Shown here one piece after another: positions 1-10,864 of a stretch of DNA of 64,000 bases. Both the position numbers and the translations under genes were made by a program. The notes under the pieces were generated by a model. The model ran no database searches. It was not told the DNA's origin and saw only the letters and a list, made by a program, of their open reading frames with translations. Position 1 is the first letter of the stretch; every line of letters begins with the position of its first letter. Source of the stretch: Thalassia testudinum (taxonomy: Eukaryota; Streptophyta; Magnoliopsida; Alismatales; Hydrocharitaceae); NCBI GenBank assembly GCA_037157565.1, contig JAZHRO010000002.1, forward strand, positions 73,210,001-73,274,000. The letters are read 5' to 3'.

Positions 1-2344
1 AAAGGTAACGAGTGTAACACGTTAGCAAAATGCTGAGTAGAGTGGCAGCTAAACTAAAGAAACAGTAAAGTGTACAGTAGCTGTTTAATTTTCTTCCTTC
101 CTTTATTTACGTCTTTCTATTGTTTCACAATTTATCTATTTCTCAGATCCTTCACTTGATCTCGAATGTTCCTCGTGGGAACGATCTTGATTGCAGTCTT
201 TTCCGAACAGTAGAAGTAGCACGTGGTGCTCTCCTGGCTGGGAGAGTCCCCCGTGGTGGTCCTACTCTCAGTCAACCACCCCAAGGTCACTAACAAACGT
301 AACGGTGACTACGGCACGCGCGGTAAATGCACGGGTAGCTAACCCGCACTGGCACGCGGTCAGTCGTTTCCGTTAATGGGTACGCCCAAAGCACAGCACG
401 GAACCAGTACAGGGTAGAGCCCTCTCAGTAACAGGGGTCCAACCCCTCCACAGTAACCAAACAGGGGCCTTGCCCCTCCACAGTCTGCGCACCCTCGCCT
501 GAGTACCCTGGTTTGCCCCAGTGGGCCTAACAAGTCGGTGTGGGAGGCTAGCAGAACCCCGGGGCCCGTGGGGTGGCTAGTACCTCCCTACACTAGTAGC
601 TCTCCTCGGTACTACGTACACGAGGGCCAGCAAGTCGGTACAGAGTGGCCAGTCCTAACCCCGGGTCCCTGGGGCGGCTGGCTCCGCTCTGCATTAAACA
701 GGGGGGACAGTCGCTCTCCTTGGTACTCCGTACTCAAGGGCTAGCTCACTTCCCCAATTCTATTCCATTCACTTTCCACGAGTTCTACTCCTAATTCCCC
801 GTAGGGTTCGAGCTCTTTTAACTCAGAACATCCAGGTTTCACTTTCCAGTTTCACGTTCTTACAATCCATATTCTCAATCACGTTTATTTATTCATAACA
901 GGCAGCTGTTAATTCAATTCACAGGCAGCTAGTATTTCCTTTCCACATTTTCCAAGACTGCAGTATTCATACATTCCACTAGTTTTCCCATCCTAGGATT
1001 CATGTCATATCCTAGGATCTATCATACAATCTAGTTTCCAGCCCTAGGATTCATGCAACACCCTAGGAATCTACCATTCAATCTATTTCTCATTCCTAGG
1101 ATTCATGCAATGTCCTAGGTTCTATTTATGGTTTCATAATTTAACATATTATACTTAAAGCCACTCTACCAGGTACAACGGGAGTAATGGGGGCGTGGTC
1201 GGGAATCCCGCGTGCCTCCGCGACCCCCGAGACTGCAACGGAACGGGGTCCTATCACAAGGATCAAACACAAGGAGTGTCTCAAAATAGTGTACAGCTAC
1301 TGTAGACAGGTAGAGGATGTAATTCCGAAAAGAACGCAACTCGAAACGTGAAAAACGGAACCCGAACGGGCCCTAAACGGGTCGAAAATGACGAAACAGT
1401 GCAAAATCAGACGTCTGGAACTTATTCCAGACGTCTTAAAAAGTGAAACAGGGTTTACCTTGCTCTGCGTGGTCTCTTAGACGTCCAGAAGCCTACGGGG
1501 GCGACTGGCTTAGTTCCCAGACATCCGATGGTCACCCCGGACGTCTGGATGTCACTCCAGTCGTTTGGCACTGCAGCCAGACGTCTGATTCGCGTTGGAT
1601 GTGAATCTCAAATCCTGCGTGTACCCATTTCCTCTCTCTTTTAGTACGGTCAATCGAAGGGAGGGAAGAAACGGAAAAACTCACCTTTTAGACGTCTGGA
1701 CAGTCTTCCAGACGTCGTGACCGTCGTCTGGCTAGAAGCACAGACGTATGATTCTGGAAAGTTTTCCAAAACCAGGGCGCGACTCGCCCTCCGCTCGCGG
1801 CGCCCGGCCGTGTCGCGCCTCGTGTGCCTGCTGCTCGAGCCGCAGCAGTCCCCCCCGCGTCGCCCCACGCCCGCTGCGCCCCCCGCCGGCCGGCCTTAGC
1901 AGCCCCGGCGAGCTCGTCCTCATGGCCGAGCGCCTCTCCCACGCGCAGCACCTCCTCCCACGCTCACCACTGCTGTCGCTGCCGCTGCACCCTCGCGCTC
2001 GCTCTCGCGCACTCGCTGAAGGAGAAGAGGAAGGAGGCGGAGGTGACGGGAGTGAGGGAGAGGCGTGGCCCTTTTAAGGCCGCGCGAGGAGGAGAGAGAG
2101 AATGCGGCAGAGGCATCTGCGGCCGTAGGAGAGAGGGAAAAAGAGGGAGAGAGAGAGAAAATGCAGGTCTGCGCGCTCAGGCACGCAGACGAACACAAGC
2201 GTGCCAAAATAATCGATTTCCAGACGTCTGGAAATGATCCCAGATGTCTGGTCCAACGTCTATAAGTGATTCCAGACGTCTGGTACGACATCTGGGCCAC
2301 CTCCCAGACGTCTTAAATTACGTCTGGAGCGCCCGTTCGTAACA
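1..2344 (-). mobile_element. AGACGTCT-family LTR (copy a), cut by window edge
   Basis: This is a long terminal repeat in antisense orientation relative to the plus strand. Base 1 aligns with position about 374 of the complete copy at 38838-41509, so roughly 370 bp lie left of the window. It ends on plus with GTTCGTAACA at 2344, the reverse complement of the family start TGTTACGAAC. It carries the CCTAGG/ATTCATGC array (985-1140), clusters of CCAGACGTCTGG-like palindromes (about 1410-1600, 1690-1750, 2218-2330), a GC-rich stretch (1775-2020) and the paired GGGG/CCCC hairpins (410-480). It is inserted in the RNase H region of Athila-like element B. Whether it is a solo LTR or one end of a full element cannot be seen from this window. 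Confidence 0.88.
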
Positions 2345-3012
2345 GCATACCATGGTCCACTTGCCACATTGATTGCCAATAGGTGCTCATCAGGAAAAAT
2401 CTCATTAATCAACAGAGTAAGTCCAATATGGTCAGGGTACAGTTTGGAAAGATGATCAGCCACAACATTCTGGGCTCCAGCCTTATCGCGAATCTCAATG
2501 TCAAATTCTTGGAGCAAAAGGATCCAACGAATCAGTCTAGGCTTGGCATCCTTCTTATGCATGAGATGGCGAATGGCCGCGTGATCAGTGAAAACAATAA
2601 CATGTGAGCCCAGAAGGTAAGAGCGGAATTTCCCCAGCCCAAAGACGACATCCAGTAATTCTTTCTCAGTGGTAGTATAATTACGCTGGGACTCGTCCAA
2701 CGTCTTATTGGCTTAGTACACCACGAAAGAGTGTCTATCGCGTCTTTGTCCCAGGATGGCTTCGATTGCAAGGTCGGAAACGTCACACATGAGTTTAAAG
2801 TGGAGGGACCAATCAGGTGGCTGGAGAACAGGGGCCTTGGTGACAGCATTACGCAGCTGCGTGAATGCTCATATGCAGTGAGGGCCCCTATCGAAGGGTA
2901 CGTCGGTCGATAGGATATGAGTTAAAGGTCGAGAAATCTTGGAGAAATCTTTGATAAACCTCTTATAGAAACTGATGTGTCCCAGGAAGGAGCAGATTTG
3001 TTTGACAGAGCC
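2345..3012 (-). pseudogene. Athila-like element B: end of RT and RNase H remnant
   Basis: Minus-strand translation shows the end of a Ty3/gypsy reverse transcriptase (SFLGHISFYKRFIKDFSKI near 2985-2930). RNase H follows, with the motifs [21 protein letters not shown] and [10 protein letters not shown], and then DHLSKL near 2430. The segment joins the RT piece at 8326-8499 once the LTR at 3013-8325 and one copy of the GAGCC target duplication are removed. A stop codon in the tyrosine-rich stretch near 2716 and a frame change before it show it is dead. It breaks off at 2345 against LTR copy a, so integrase and the 3' LTR lie outside the window. Family assignment rests on close resemblance to element A in this window and to Athila polyproteins. 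Confidence 0.85.
3008..3012. repeat. Target site duplication GAGCC, left
   Basis: GAGCC directly precedes the TG start of the LTR at 3013 and recurs directly after its CA end at 8326-8330. A perfect 5-bp duplication of this kind marks an integrase-mediated insertion. Confidence 0.9.
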
Positions 3013-3191
3013 TGTAACGAACGTGTGCCCCAGACGTCGGACCAGACGTCTGGGATCATTTCCAGACGTCTGGAAATCTGTTATCTTCCACACGCGCGGG
3101 TCGTCTGCGCGCCTTAGCGCGCAGACCCGCATATTCGTTTATTCCTTGAGGCTGCAGATTCCCTGCCGCGTCCTCTCTCCTCCTCGCACGG

Positions 3192-3201
3192 CCTTAAAAG
3201 G
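3192..3201 (+). promoter_or_regulatory. TATA-like box in LTR copy b
   Basis: CCTTAAAAGG lies about 180 bp into the LTR, downstream of the first palindrome cluster and upstream of a CT-rich then GC-rich stretch. The same position carries TTTAAAAGGG in the LTRs of element d (8721-8730 and 26483-26492). Position and composition suit an LTR core promoter; start sites are not visible from sequence. Confidence 0.5.
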
Positions 3202-4613
3202 CCACGCCTCCCCTCACTTCCGTCACCACCGTCACCTCCCTCTTCTCCTTCAGCCAGTGAGCGTGAGTGCGAGTGCGAGGGCTGCAGCGGCGGCCGCAGT
3301 GAGCGCGGAGGAGGTGCTGCGTGCGAGAGCGGAGCTCTGCCGTGAGGGCGAGCTCGCCGAGGCTGCTAGGGCCGGCCGGCGGAGGGTGCAGGGGGCGCGG
3401 AGCGACGCGGAGCGACGCGGAGGGGGGACTGCTGCGGTCTGAGCAGCAGGCGCGCGAGGTGCGACGCGGGCGACGTCGCGAGCGGAGGCCGAGTCGCGCC
3501 CTGGTTGTGGAAAAATTTCCAGAATCAGACGTCTATTCTGATAGCCAGACGGCGAGGTCGACGTCTGTAAGACTGTGCAGATGTCTGAAAGGTGAGTTTT
3601 CCGTCTTCCTCTTCCTTCCTGTCGACTGACCGTACTGAGGGAGAGAGATGGGTGTGCGCAGGCTCGGTGATTCGCCATCCAACACGAATCAAACGTCTGG
3701 CTGTATTACCAGACGGTGGGAGTGACTTCCAGACGTCCGGGGTGACCATCGGACGACTGGCCAGACGTCCCCGCAGACTTCTGGACATCTGGGAAACCAC
3801 GTTGAACAAGGTAATTCTCTGATCCACTTTTTAAGACGTTTGGAAGAAGTTCCAGACGTCTGATATTGCACAGTGTCGTCGTTTTTGACCCGTTTAGGGC
3901 CAGTTCGGGTTCCGTTTTCAGCGATTCGAGTTGCGTTCTTTTTAGAATTAATTCCTCTACCCGTCTACAGTAGCTATACACTATTTTGAGACACTCCTTG
4001 TGTTTGATCCTTGTGATAGGATCCCGTTCTGTTGCAGTCTCGGGGGTCGCGGAGGCACGCGGGATTCCCGACCACGCCCCCATTTCTCCCGTTGTACCTG
4101 GTAGAGTGGCTTTAAGTTATTAATAAAATCTGTTAAATTATGGAACCATAAATAGAACCTAGGACATTGCATGAATCCTAGGAATGAGAAATAGATGGAA
4201 TGATAGCTCCCAGGTGTTGCATGAATCCTACAGCTGGAAAACTAGATTGTATGATAGATCCTAGGATATGGCATGAATCCTAGGATGGGAAAACTAGTGG
4301 AATGTATAATACTGCAGTCTTGGAAATGGAAAGTGATATAAAGCTGCCTGTAATTTGAATTAACAGCTGCCTGTTGTGAATAAATAACGTGGTTGAGAAC
4401 ATGGATTGTAAGAATGTGAAACTGGAAAGTGAAACCTGGATGTTTGAGTAAAAAGGATGGAACCCTACGGGGGAATTAGGAGTGGAACTCCTGGAAAGAG
4501 AAAGGAATGGAACTGAGATGTAGTTGTGTACTGTCTCTTGGGTACGTAGTACCAAGGGAAGTACCTGTACCTGTTTAGTGCAGAGCGGAGCCAGCCGCCC
4601 CAGGGACCCGGGG

Positions 4614-7284
4614 TGTAACGACTCGGTTCCCGAGTCCCTACGAGACACGAGAACCGGACCGACTCGACTAATCCCAAGACCTAGTCATCCAACGAGGAAG
4701 TAACCAAAAGAGCAGTAAAATAAACCCCATTCAGCATGAATATAACTAACAGTAAGAAAGTACAGTAGTAAGGAAAGAAACTACTACAGTAGATACCACC
4801 ACAACAGTAGAACAACATTTATCATATAACATGAACTGCAGGTAAAGAAAGTACAGCGGAAACAAGAACTACTCACTATAACGGAAACAAAGAGGTACAA
4901 AAGACAGTAGTAACTCTACTGGACCCTACTCGGCCCAACGTCCTCTGCAGCCGCTGACCCTGGCTGCTCAACACCTGGTCCTAAAAAAGGAAACGAGTGT
5001 AACACGTCAGCAAAACGCTGAGTAGAGTGGCAACTAAAACTAAAGACAACAGTAGAGTGTACAGTAGCTGTTATGTTCTATTACTTTCTTTATTTACATC
5101 TTTCAATTGTCTCACTATTTCATTTATTTCTCAGATCTTTTACTTGATCTCGAATGTTCCTCGTGGGAACGATCTTGATTGCAGTCTTTTCCAAAAAGTA
5201 GAAGTAGCACGTGGTGATCTTACCCTCAGTCAACCACCCCAAGGTCACTGACAGACGTAACGGTGACTACGGCACGCGCGATAAACGCACAGGTAGCTAA
5301 CCCGTACTAGCACGCGGTTAGTTATTTCCGTTAACGGGTGCGCCTAAAGCACAGCACGGAACTAGTCCAGGGCAGAGCCCTCTCAGTAACAGGGGTCCAA
5401 CCCCTCCACAGTAACCAAACCGGGGCCTTGCCCTTCCACAGTCCGCGCACCCTCGCCTGACTACCCTGGTTTGCCCCAGCGGGCCTAACAAGTCGGTGTG
5501 GGAGGCTAGCAGAACCCCGGGGCCCGTGGGGTAGTAGTACCTCCCTACACTAGTAGCTCTCCTCGGTACTACGTACGCGAGGGCCAGCAAAGTCGGTACA
5601 TAGTGGCCAGTCCTAACCCCGGGTCCCTGGGGCGGCTGGCTCCGCTCTGCACTAAACAGGGGGACAGTCGCTCACCTTGGTACTCCGTACTCAAGGGCCA
5701 GCTCACTTCCCCAAAACTATTCCATTCACTTTCCAGGAGTTCTACTCCTACTTCCCCGTAGGGTTCCATCCTTTTTACTCAAACATCCAGGTTTCACTTT
5801 CCAGTTTCACATTCTTACAATCCATGTTCTCAACCACGTTATCTATTCACAACAGGCAGCTGTTAATTCAAATTACAGGCAGCTTTATTCTCTTTCCATT
5901 TTCCAAGACTGCAGTATTATACATTCCACTAGTTTTCCCATCCTAGGATTCATGCCATATCCTAGGATCTATCATACAATCTAGTTTTCCAGTCCTAGGA
6001 TTCATGCAACACCTAGGAGCTATCATTCCATCTATTTCTCATTCCTAGGGTTCATGCAATGTCCTAGGTTCTATTTATGGTTTCATAATTTAACAGATTT
6101 TAATAACTTAAAGCCACTCTACCAGGTACAACGGGAGTAATGGGGGCGTGATCGGGAATCCCGCGTGCCTCCGCGACTCCCAAGACTGCAACTGAACGAG
6201 GTCCTATCACAAGGATCAAACACAAGGAAAGTCTCAAAACAGTGTATAGCTACTGCAGACGGGTAGAGGAATTAATTTTGAAAAGAACGCAACTCGAATT
6301 GCGGAAAACGGAGCCCAAACAGGCCCTAAACGGGTCGAAAACGACGACACTGTGTAAAATCAGACGTCTGGAACTTCTTCCAGAGGTCTTAAAAAGTGGA
6401 TCAGAGAATTACCTGCTCAGCGTGGTTTCCCAGATGTCCAGAAGTCTGCGGGGACGTCTGGCCTAGCTCACAGACGTCCGATGGTCACCCTGGACGTCTG
6501 GGGGTCACTCCCGCCGTCTGGTACAACTTCCAGACGTCTGATTCGCAAAGGATGGCGAATCAGCGAGCCTGCGCACAGCCAACTCCCTCCCTCAGTACGG
6601 TCAGTCGACAGGAAGGAAGAAGAAAGTGGAATACTCACCTTTCAGACGTCTGTATGATCTTCCAGACGTCTCCCTCGCCGTCTGGCTATAAACCCAGACG
6701 TCTGATTTTGGAAATTTTTCCAGAACAGGACACCGCTCGGCCTCCGCTCGCGACACCGCCCGCGTCGCACCTCGCGCGTCTGCTGCTCAGACCGCAGCAG
6801 GTCCCTCTCTACGTCGTTCCGCGCCTCCTACGCCCTCCGCCGGCCGGCCAAGCCGCTCCGGCGAGCTCGCCCTCACGGCAGAGCTCCGCCCTCGCATGCC
6901 GCACCTCCTCCGCGCTCACTGCGGCCGCCGCTGTCGCCCTCGGGCTCGCTCGCTCTCGCGCACAGGAAGGAGAAGAGGAAGGGAACGGTGGAGACGACAG
7001 GAGGGGAGGCGTGGCCTTTTAAGGTCGTGTGAGGAGGAGGGAGAGAGAGTGCGGCAGGTTTGCAGCCGTAGAGAGAGAGGGAAAAAGAGAGAGAGAGGAA
7101 TCGCGGGTCTACGCGCACAGGCGCGCAGACGAATCTCTCGTGGGAAAAATGACTGTTTTACAGACGTCTGGAAACGATCCCGGATGTCTGGTAAGACGTC
7201 TGGATGTGATCCCAGACGTCTGGTACGACGTCTGGGCCACCTCCCAGACGTCTTAAAAGACGTCTGGGGCACGCGTTCATTACA
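4614..7284 (-). mobile_element. Solo LTR of AGACGTCT family (copy c), nested in copy b
   Basis: On plus it runs from TGTAACGACTCGG at 4614 to CGTTCATTACA at 7284 (2,671 bp), flanked by CGGGG at 4609-4613 and 7285-7289. It is in the opposite orientation to the LTR it split. No internal coding region is present. It contains the CCTAGG array (about 5938-6080), palindrome clusters (about 6360-6545, 6645-6705, 7158-7265) and the hairpin row (about 5370-5445). Removing it together with one CGGGG rejoins the interrupted LTR exactly. Confidence 0.95.
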
Positions 7285-8325
7285 CGGGGTTAGGACTGGC
7301 CACTCTGTACCGACTTGCTGGCCCTCGCGTACGTAGTACCGAGGAGAGCTACTAGTGTTAGGAGGGCACTAGCTACCCCACGGGCCCCGGGGTTCTGCTA
7401 GCCTCCTACACCGACTTGTTTAGGCCCACTGGGGCAAACCAGGGTAGTCAGGCAAGGGTGCGCAGACTGTGGAGGGGCAAGGCCCCGGTTTGGTTACTTT
7501 GGAGGGGTTGGACCCCTGTTACTGAGAGGGATCTGCCCTGGACTGGTTCCATGCTGTGCTTTGGGCGCACCCGTTAACGGAAACGACTGACCGCGTGCCA
7601 GTACGGGTTATCTACCTGTGCGTTTATCGCACGTGCCGTAGTCACCGTTACGTCTGTCAGTGACCTTGGGGTGGTTGACTGAGGGTAGGATCACCATGGG
7701 GGACTCTCCCGGCCAGGAGAGCACCACGTGCTACTTCTACTTTTTGGAAAAGACTGCAATCAAGATTGTTCCCACGAGGAACATTCGAGATCAAGATAAA
7801 GATCTGAGGAATAAATGAAATAGTGAGACAATTGAAAGATGTGAATAAAGAAAGTAATGGAACATAACAGCTACTGTACACTCTACTGTTGTCTTTTGTT
7901 TTAGTTGCCACTCTACTCAGCGTTTTGCTGACGTGTTACACTCGTTACCTTTTTCAGGACTAGGTGTTGAGCAGCCAGGGTCAGCGGCTGCAGAGGACGC
8001 TGGGCCGAGTAGGGTCTAGTAGAGTTACCACTGTCTCTTGTACCTCTTTTTGTTACGTTGTAGTGAGTAGTTCTTGTTTCAGCTGTACTTTCTTTACCTG
8101 CAGTTCAAATTATATTATGAATGCTGTTCTACTGTTGTGGTGGTACATACTGTGGTAGTTTCTTTCCTTACTGCTGTACTTTCTTACTGTTAGTTATATT
8201 CATGCTGAATGTGGTTTATTTTACTGCTCTTTTGGTTACTTCCTCGTTGGATGACTAGGTCTTGGGATTAGTTGAGTCGGTCCGGTTCTCGTGTCTCGTA
8301 GGGACTCGGGAACCAGGTCGTTACA

Positions 8326-8499
8326 GAGCCAGGCACAGGTAAATCAGTAATTATATCAAGCTCAGCTCTGTTAACCTCGATACCCCTATTGGAGATGATA
8401 TGCTCGAGAATAATTCCCTCGCGCACCATAAAATGACTTTTTTCCCAAGAAAGCAAGAGGTTTACATAAATACATCTCCTAAGGATACAGGTCAGGTTG
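8326..8499 (-). pseudogene. Athila-like element B: middle RT segment
   Basis: The minus strand reads LLSWEKSHFMVREGIILEH and then DLPVPGS, which is the stretch of gypsy RT after the YxDD region. It continues directly into SFLGHISFYKRF at 3012 once the solo LTR is removed, and directly from DDCLANL at 29110 once element d is removed. It is thus a 174-bp island of B between two insertions of the same LTR family. Confidence 0.88.
8495..8499. repeat. Target site duplication GGTTG of element d, left
   Basis: GGTTG precedes TGTTACGAACG at 8500 and recurs at 29110-29114 directly after the CA end of the right-hand LTR. This shows that the two ends, 20.6 kb apart, belong to one insertion. Confidence 0.92.
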
Positions 8500-8720
8500 T
8501 GTTACGAACGCGCGCTTCAGACGTCTTTTAAGACGTCTGGGAAGTGACGCAGACGTCTGACCAGACGTCTGGAACCACTTCCAGACGTTTGGAAATCGGT
8601 TATTTTTGGCACCAACGGTTTCAGGCGTGTAGACCTGCGAACGCTCTCTCTCTCTCTCTTTTTCCCTCTCTCCTGCGGCCGTAGGCTGTCTGTCCACTCT
8701 CTCTCTCCTCCCCGCGCGAC

Positions 8721-8730
8721 TTTAAAAGGG
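8721..8730 (+). promoter_or_regulatory. TATA-like box in 5' LTR of d
   Basis: TTTAAAAGGG lies about 220 bp from the LTR start, directly after a CT-rich tract (8640-8710). The same box is kept at 26483-26492 in the 3' LTR. Confidence 0.5.
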
Positions 8731-9104
8731 CACGCTCCCTCCCTCACTCTCATCACCTCCGCCCCCTTCCTCTTCTCCTTCCAGCCGGTGCATGTGAGCG
8801 AGCGCGAGTGAGCGGCGGCGGCGACAGCCGCGGCGGGTGCGGGAGGAGGTGCTGCGCGGGGTAGGAGGCATCGGCCGTGAGGGCTCGAGCCTGCCGGGGC
8901 AGCGGGAGCCGGCCGGCGGGGGCGCAGCAGACGCGGGGTGGCGCGGGAGGCCTGCTGCAGCTCGAGCAGCAGGCAGAGCAGATGCGGCACGGCTGGGCGT
9001 CGCGAGAGGAGGGCGAGTCGCGCCCTGGTTCTGGAATTTTCTCCAGAATCAGACGTCTGGGATAACAGCCAGACGGCGGGGAGGACGTCTGGTGGACTGT
9101 CCAG

Positions 9105-9120
9105 ACGTCTGAAAGGTGAG
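9105..9120 (+). promoter_or_regulatory. Conserved splice-donor-like site in LTR
   Basis: CTGAAAG|GTGAGTT matches the plant 5' splice consensus closely. It is kept in sense orientation in copies b (about 3587-3599), d 5' LTR (here) and d 3' LTR (about 26870-26886), and as the reverse complement AACTCACCTTT in copies a, c, e and f. It lies downstream of the TATA-like box and just after a palindrome cluster. Function as a leader splice donor is inference. Confidence 0.4.
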
Positions 9121-10765
9121 TTATTCCGTCTTCTTCCTCTTCTTCGACTGACCACACTAAGAGAGAGGAAATGGGTACGCGCAGGGTCTGAGATTCGCAT
9201 CCAACGTGAATCAGACGTCTGGCTGCAGTGCCAGACGACGGGAACGACTTCCAGACGTCCGGAGTGACCATTGGACGTCTGTGAACCAGGCCAGACGCCC
9301 CCGCAGGCTTCTGGACGTCTGAGAGACCACGCAGAGCAAAGGTGACCCCTGATCCACTTTCCAAGACGTCTGGAATAAGTTCCAGATGTCAGATTTTGCA
9401 CTGTTTCGTCGTTCTCGACCCGTTTAGGGCCCATTCGGGTTCCGTTTTCCGCGTTTCAAGTTGCGTTCTTTTCGGAATTAAATCCTCTACCTGTCTACAG
9501 TAGCTATATACTATTTTGAGAAACTCCTTGTGTTTGATCCTTGTGATAGGACCCCGTTCCGTTGCAGTCTCGGGGGTTGCGGAGGCACGCGGGATTCCCG
9601 ACCACGCCCCCAGTTCGCCTGTTGTAACCGGTAGAGTGGCTTTAAGTATAATCTGTTAAATTATGAAACCATAAATAGAACCTAGGACATTGCATGAATC
9701 CTAGGAATGAGAAATAGATTGAATGGTAGATCCTAGGGTGTTGCATGAATCCTAGGGCTGGAAAACTAGATTGTTTGATAGATACTAGGGTATGGCATGA
9801 ATCCTAGGATGGGAAGGACTAGTGGAATATATGAATAACTGTAGTCTTGGAAAATGTGGAAAGGAAATAATACCTACCTATAAATTGGTTTAACAACTGC
9901 TTGTTATGAATAAATGAGCATGTCTGGGAATATGGGATGTATGAATGTGAAACTGGGAAGGTGGAACATGAATGTGCTGAGTTAAAAGAACTGGAACCCT
10001 ACGGGGAATTAGGAGTGGAACTCCTGGAAAGAGAAAGAAATGGAACTAAGAAAGAAAGACGTGGTAGTGTGCTGTCTCTTGGGTACGTAGTACCAAGGGA
10101 AGTACCTGTACCTGTTTAGTGCAGAGCGGAGCCAGCCACCCCAGGGACCTGGGGTTAGGACTGGCCACTTTGTACCGACTTGCTGGCCCTCGTGTACGTA
10201 GTACCGAGGAGAGCTACTAGTGTAGGGAGGTACTAGCTACCCCACGGGCCCTGGTGTTCTGCTAGCCTCCTACACCGACTTGTTAGGCCCACTGGGGCAA
10301 ACCAGGGTAGTCAGGCGAGGGTGCGCGGACTGTGGAGGGGCAAGGCCCCTGTTTGGTTACTGTGGAGGGGTTGGACCCCTGTTACTGAGAGGGCTCTGCC
10401 CTGTACTGGTTCCGTGCTGTGCTTTGGGTGCACCCGTTAACGGAAACGACTGACCGCGTGCCAGTGCAGGTTAGCTACCTGTGCGTTTACCGCGCGTGCC
10501 GTAGTCACCGTTACGTCTGTTAGTGACCTTGGGGTGGTTGACTGAGAGTAGGATCACCACTGGGGACTCTCCCGGCCAGGAGAGCACCACGTGCTACTTC
10601 TACTGTTCGGAAAAGACTGCAATCAAGATTGTTCCCACGAGGAACATACGAGATCAAGTGAAGGATCTGAGAAATAGATAAATTGTGAAACAATAGAAAG
10701 ACGTAAATTAAAGGATGAAAGAAAATTAAAACAGCTACTGTACACTTTACTGTTTCTTTAGTTCC

Positions 10766-10864
10766 TGTAGCTGCACAAAAGAGAGGAGATTATCAGAAAC
10801 TAAAAAGAAACAGGAATTTTTACCTCTAGAATAGCCGTTGCTCCCCGGCAACGGCGCCAAAAGC
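10766..10864 (-). mobile_element. Extra primer site and leader stub beyond 3' LTR of A
   Basis: This stretch repeats 21589-21687, the A leader and primer site, almost base for base, yet lies outside A's 3' LTR. A normal element ends at its LTR. The stub suggests the LTR at 10865-13484 was once shared with a second, tandem A copy whose internal region has been deleted, leaving only the first 99 bp. It joins d's 5' LTR at the shared bases TTCCTG. Confidence 0.75.
10842..10859 (-). other. Second copy of tRNA-Asp primer-binding site
   Basis: TCCCCGGCAACGGCGCCA on plus is the 18-nt 3' end of plant tRNA-Asp, so the minus strand is a primer-binding site. It duplicates the site at 21665-21682 and is misplaced downstream of a 3' LTR. 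Confidence 0.8.

Larger units (their letters stand above)
3013..8325 (+). mobile_element. Solo LTR of AGACGTCT family (copy b), split by nested copy c
   Basis: The LTR starts TGTAACGAACGTGTGCCCC at 3013 and ends GGTCGTTACA at 8325, flanked by GAGCC on both sides. It is interrupted by another LTR at 4614-7284 plus its duplicated CGGGG. Without these it is about 2,637 bp, close to the other copies (2,671-2,710 bp). No internal coding sequence lies between its ends, so it is a solo LTR, the usual product of recombination between the two LTRs of an element. In sense order it holds a palindrome cluster at 3030-3075, a TATA-like CCTTAAAAGG at 3192-3201, a GC-rich stretch, palindrome clusters to about 3865, the CCTAGG array (about 4157-4285), and, after the nested copy, the hairpin row (about 7470-7540) and the terminal palindrome (about 8305-8321). 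Confidence 0.93.
8500..10765 (+). mobile_element. 5' LTR of element d, truncated at its 3' end
   Basis: It starts TGTTACGAACGCGCGCTTCAG and follows the family order: palindrome cluster (8517-8590), TTTAAAAGGG (8721-8730), GC-rich region, palindrome clusters (9048-9110 and 9209-9395), CCTAGG array (about 9680-9810) and hairpin row (about 10335-10400). It stops at TTTCTTTAGTT near 10763, matching 28685 or so of the 3' LTR. About 425 bp of LTR end are missing. It shares subtype-specific bases with the 3' LTR (for example TAAATTGGTTTAACAACTGC near 9880), which supports their being one pair. Confidence 0.88.

Noticed and set aside
1400..1760. Regularly repeated AGACGTCTGG words looking like a CRISPR array
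   Set aside because: Repeats are 10-12 bp, imperfect and irregularly spaced, inside a plant LTR; no cas genes.
8517..9434. 305-codon minus frame in the 5' LTR of d (and similar ones at 26246-27240)
   Set aside because: Spans the palindrome clusters and GC-rich LTR part; reads as Pro/Ala/Arg/Ser-rich sequence with no domain, antisense to the element.
10842..10859. tRNA-like 18-mer TCCCCGGCAACGGCGCCA (also 21665 and 34397)
   Set aside because: Not a tRNA gene: only the 3' end is present, next to LTR ends, as expected for primer-binding sites.
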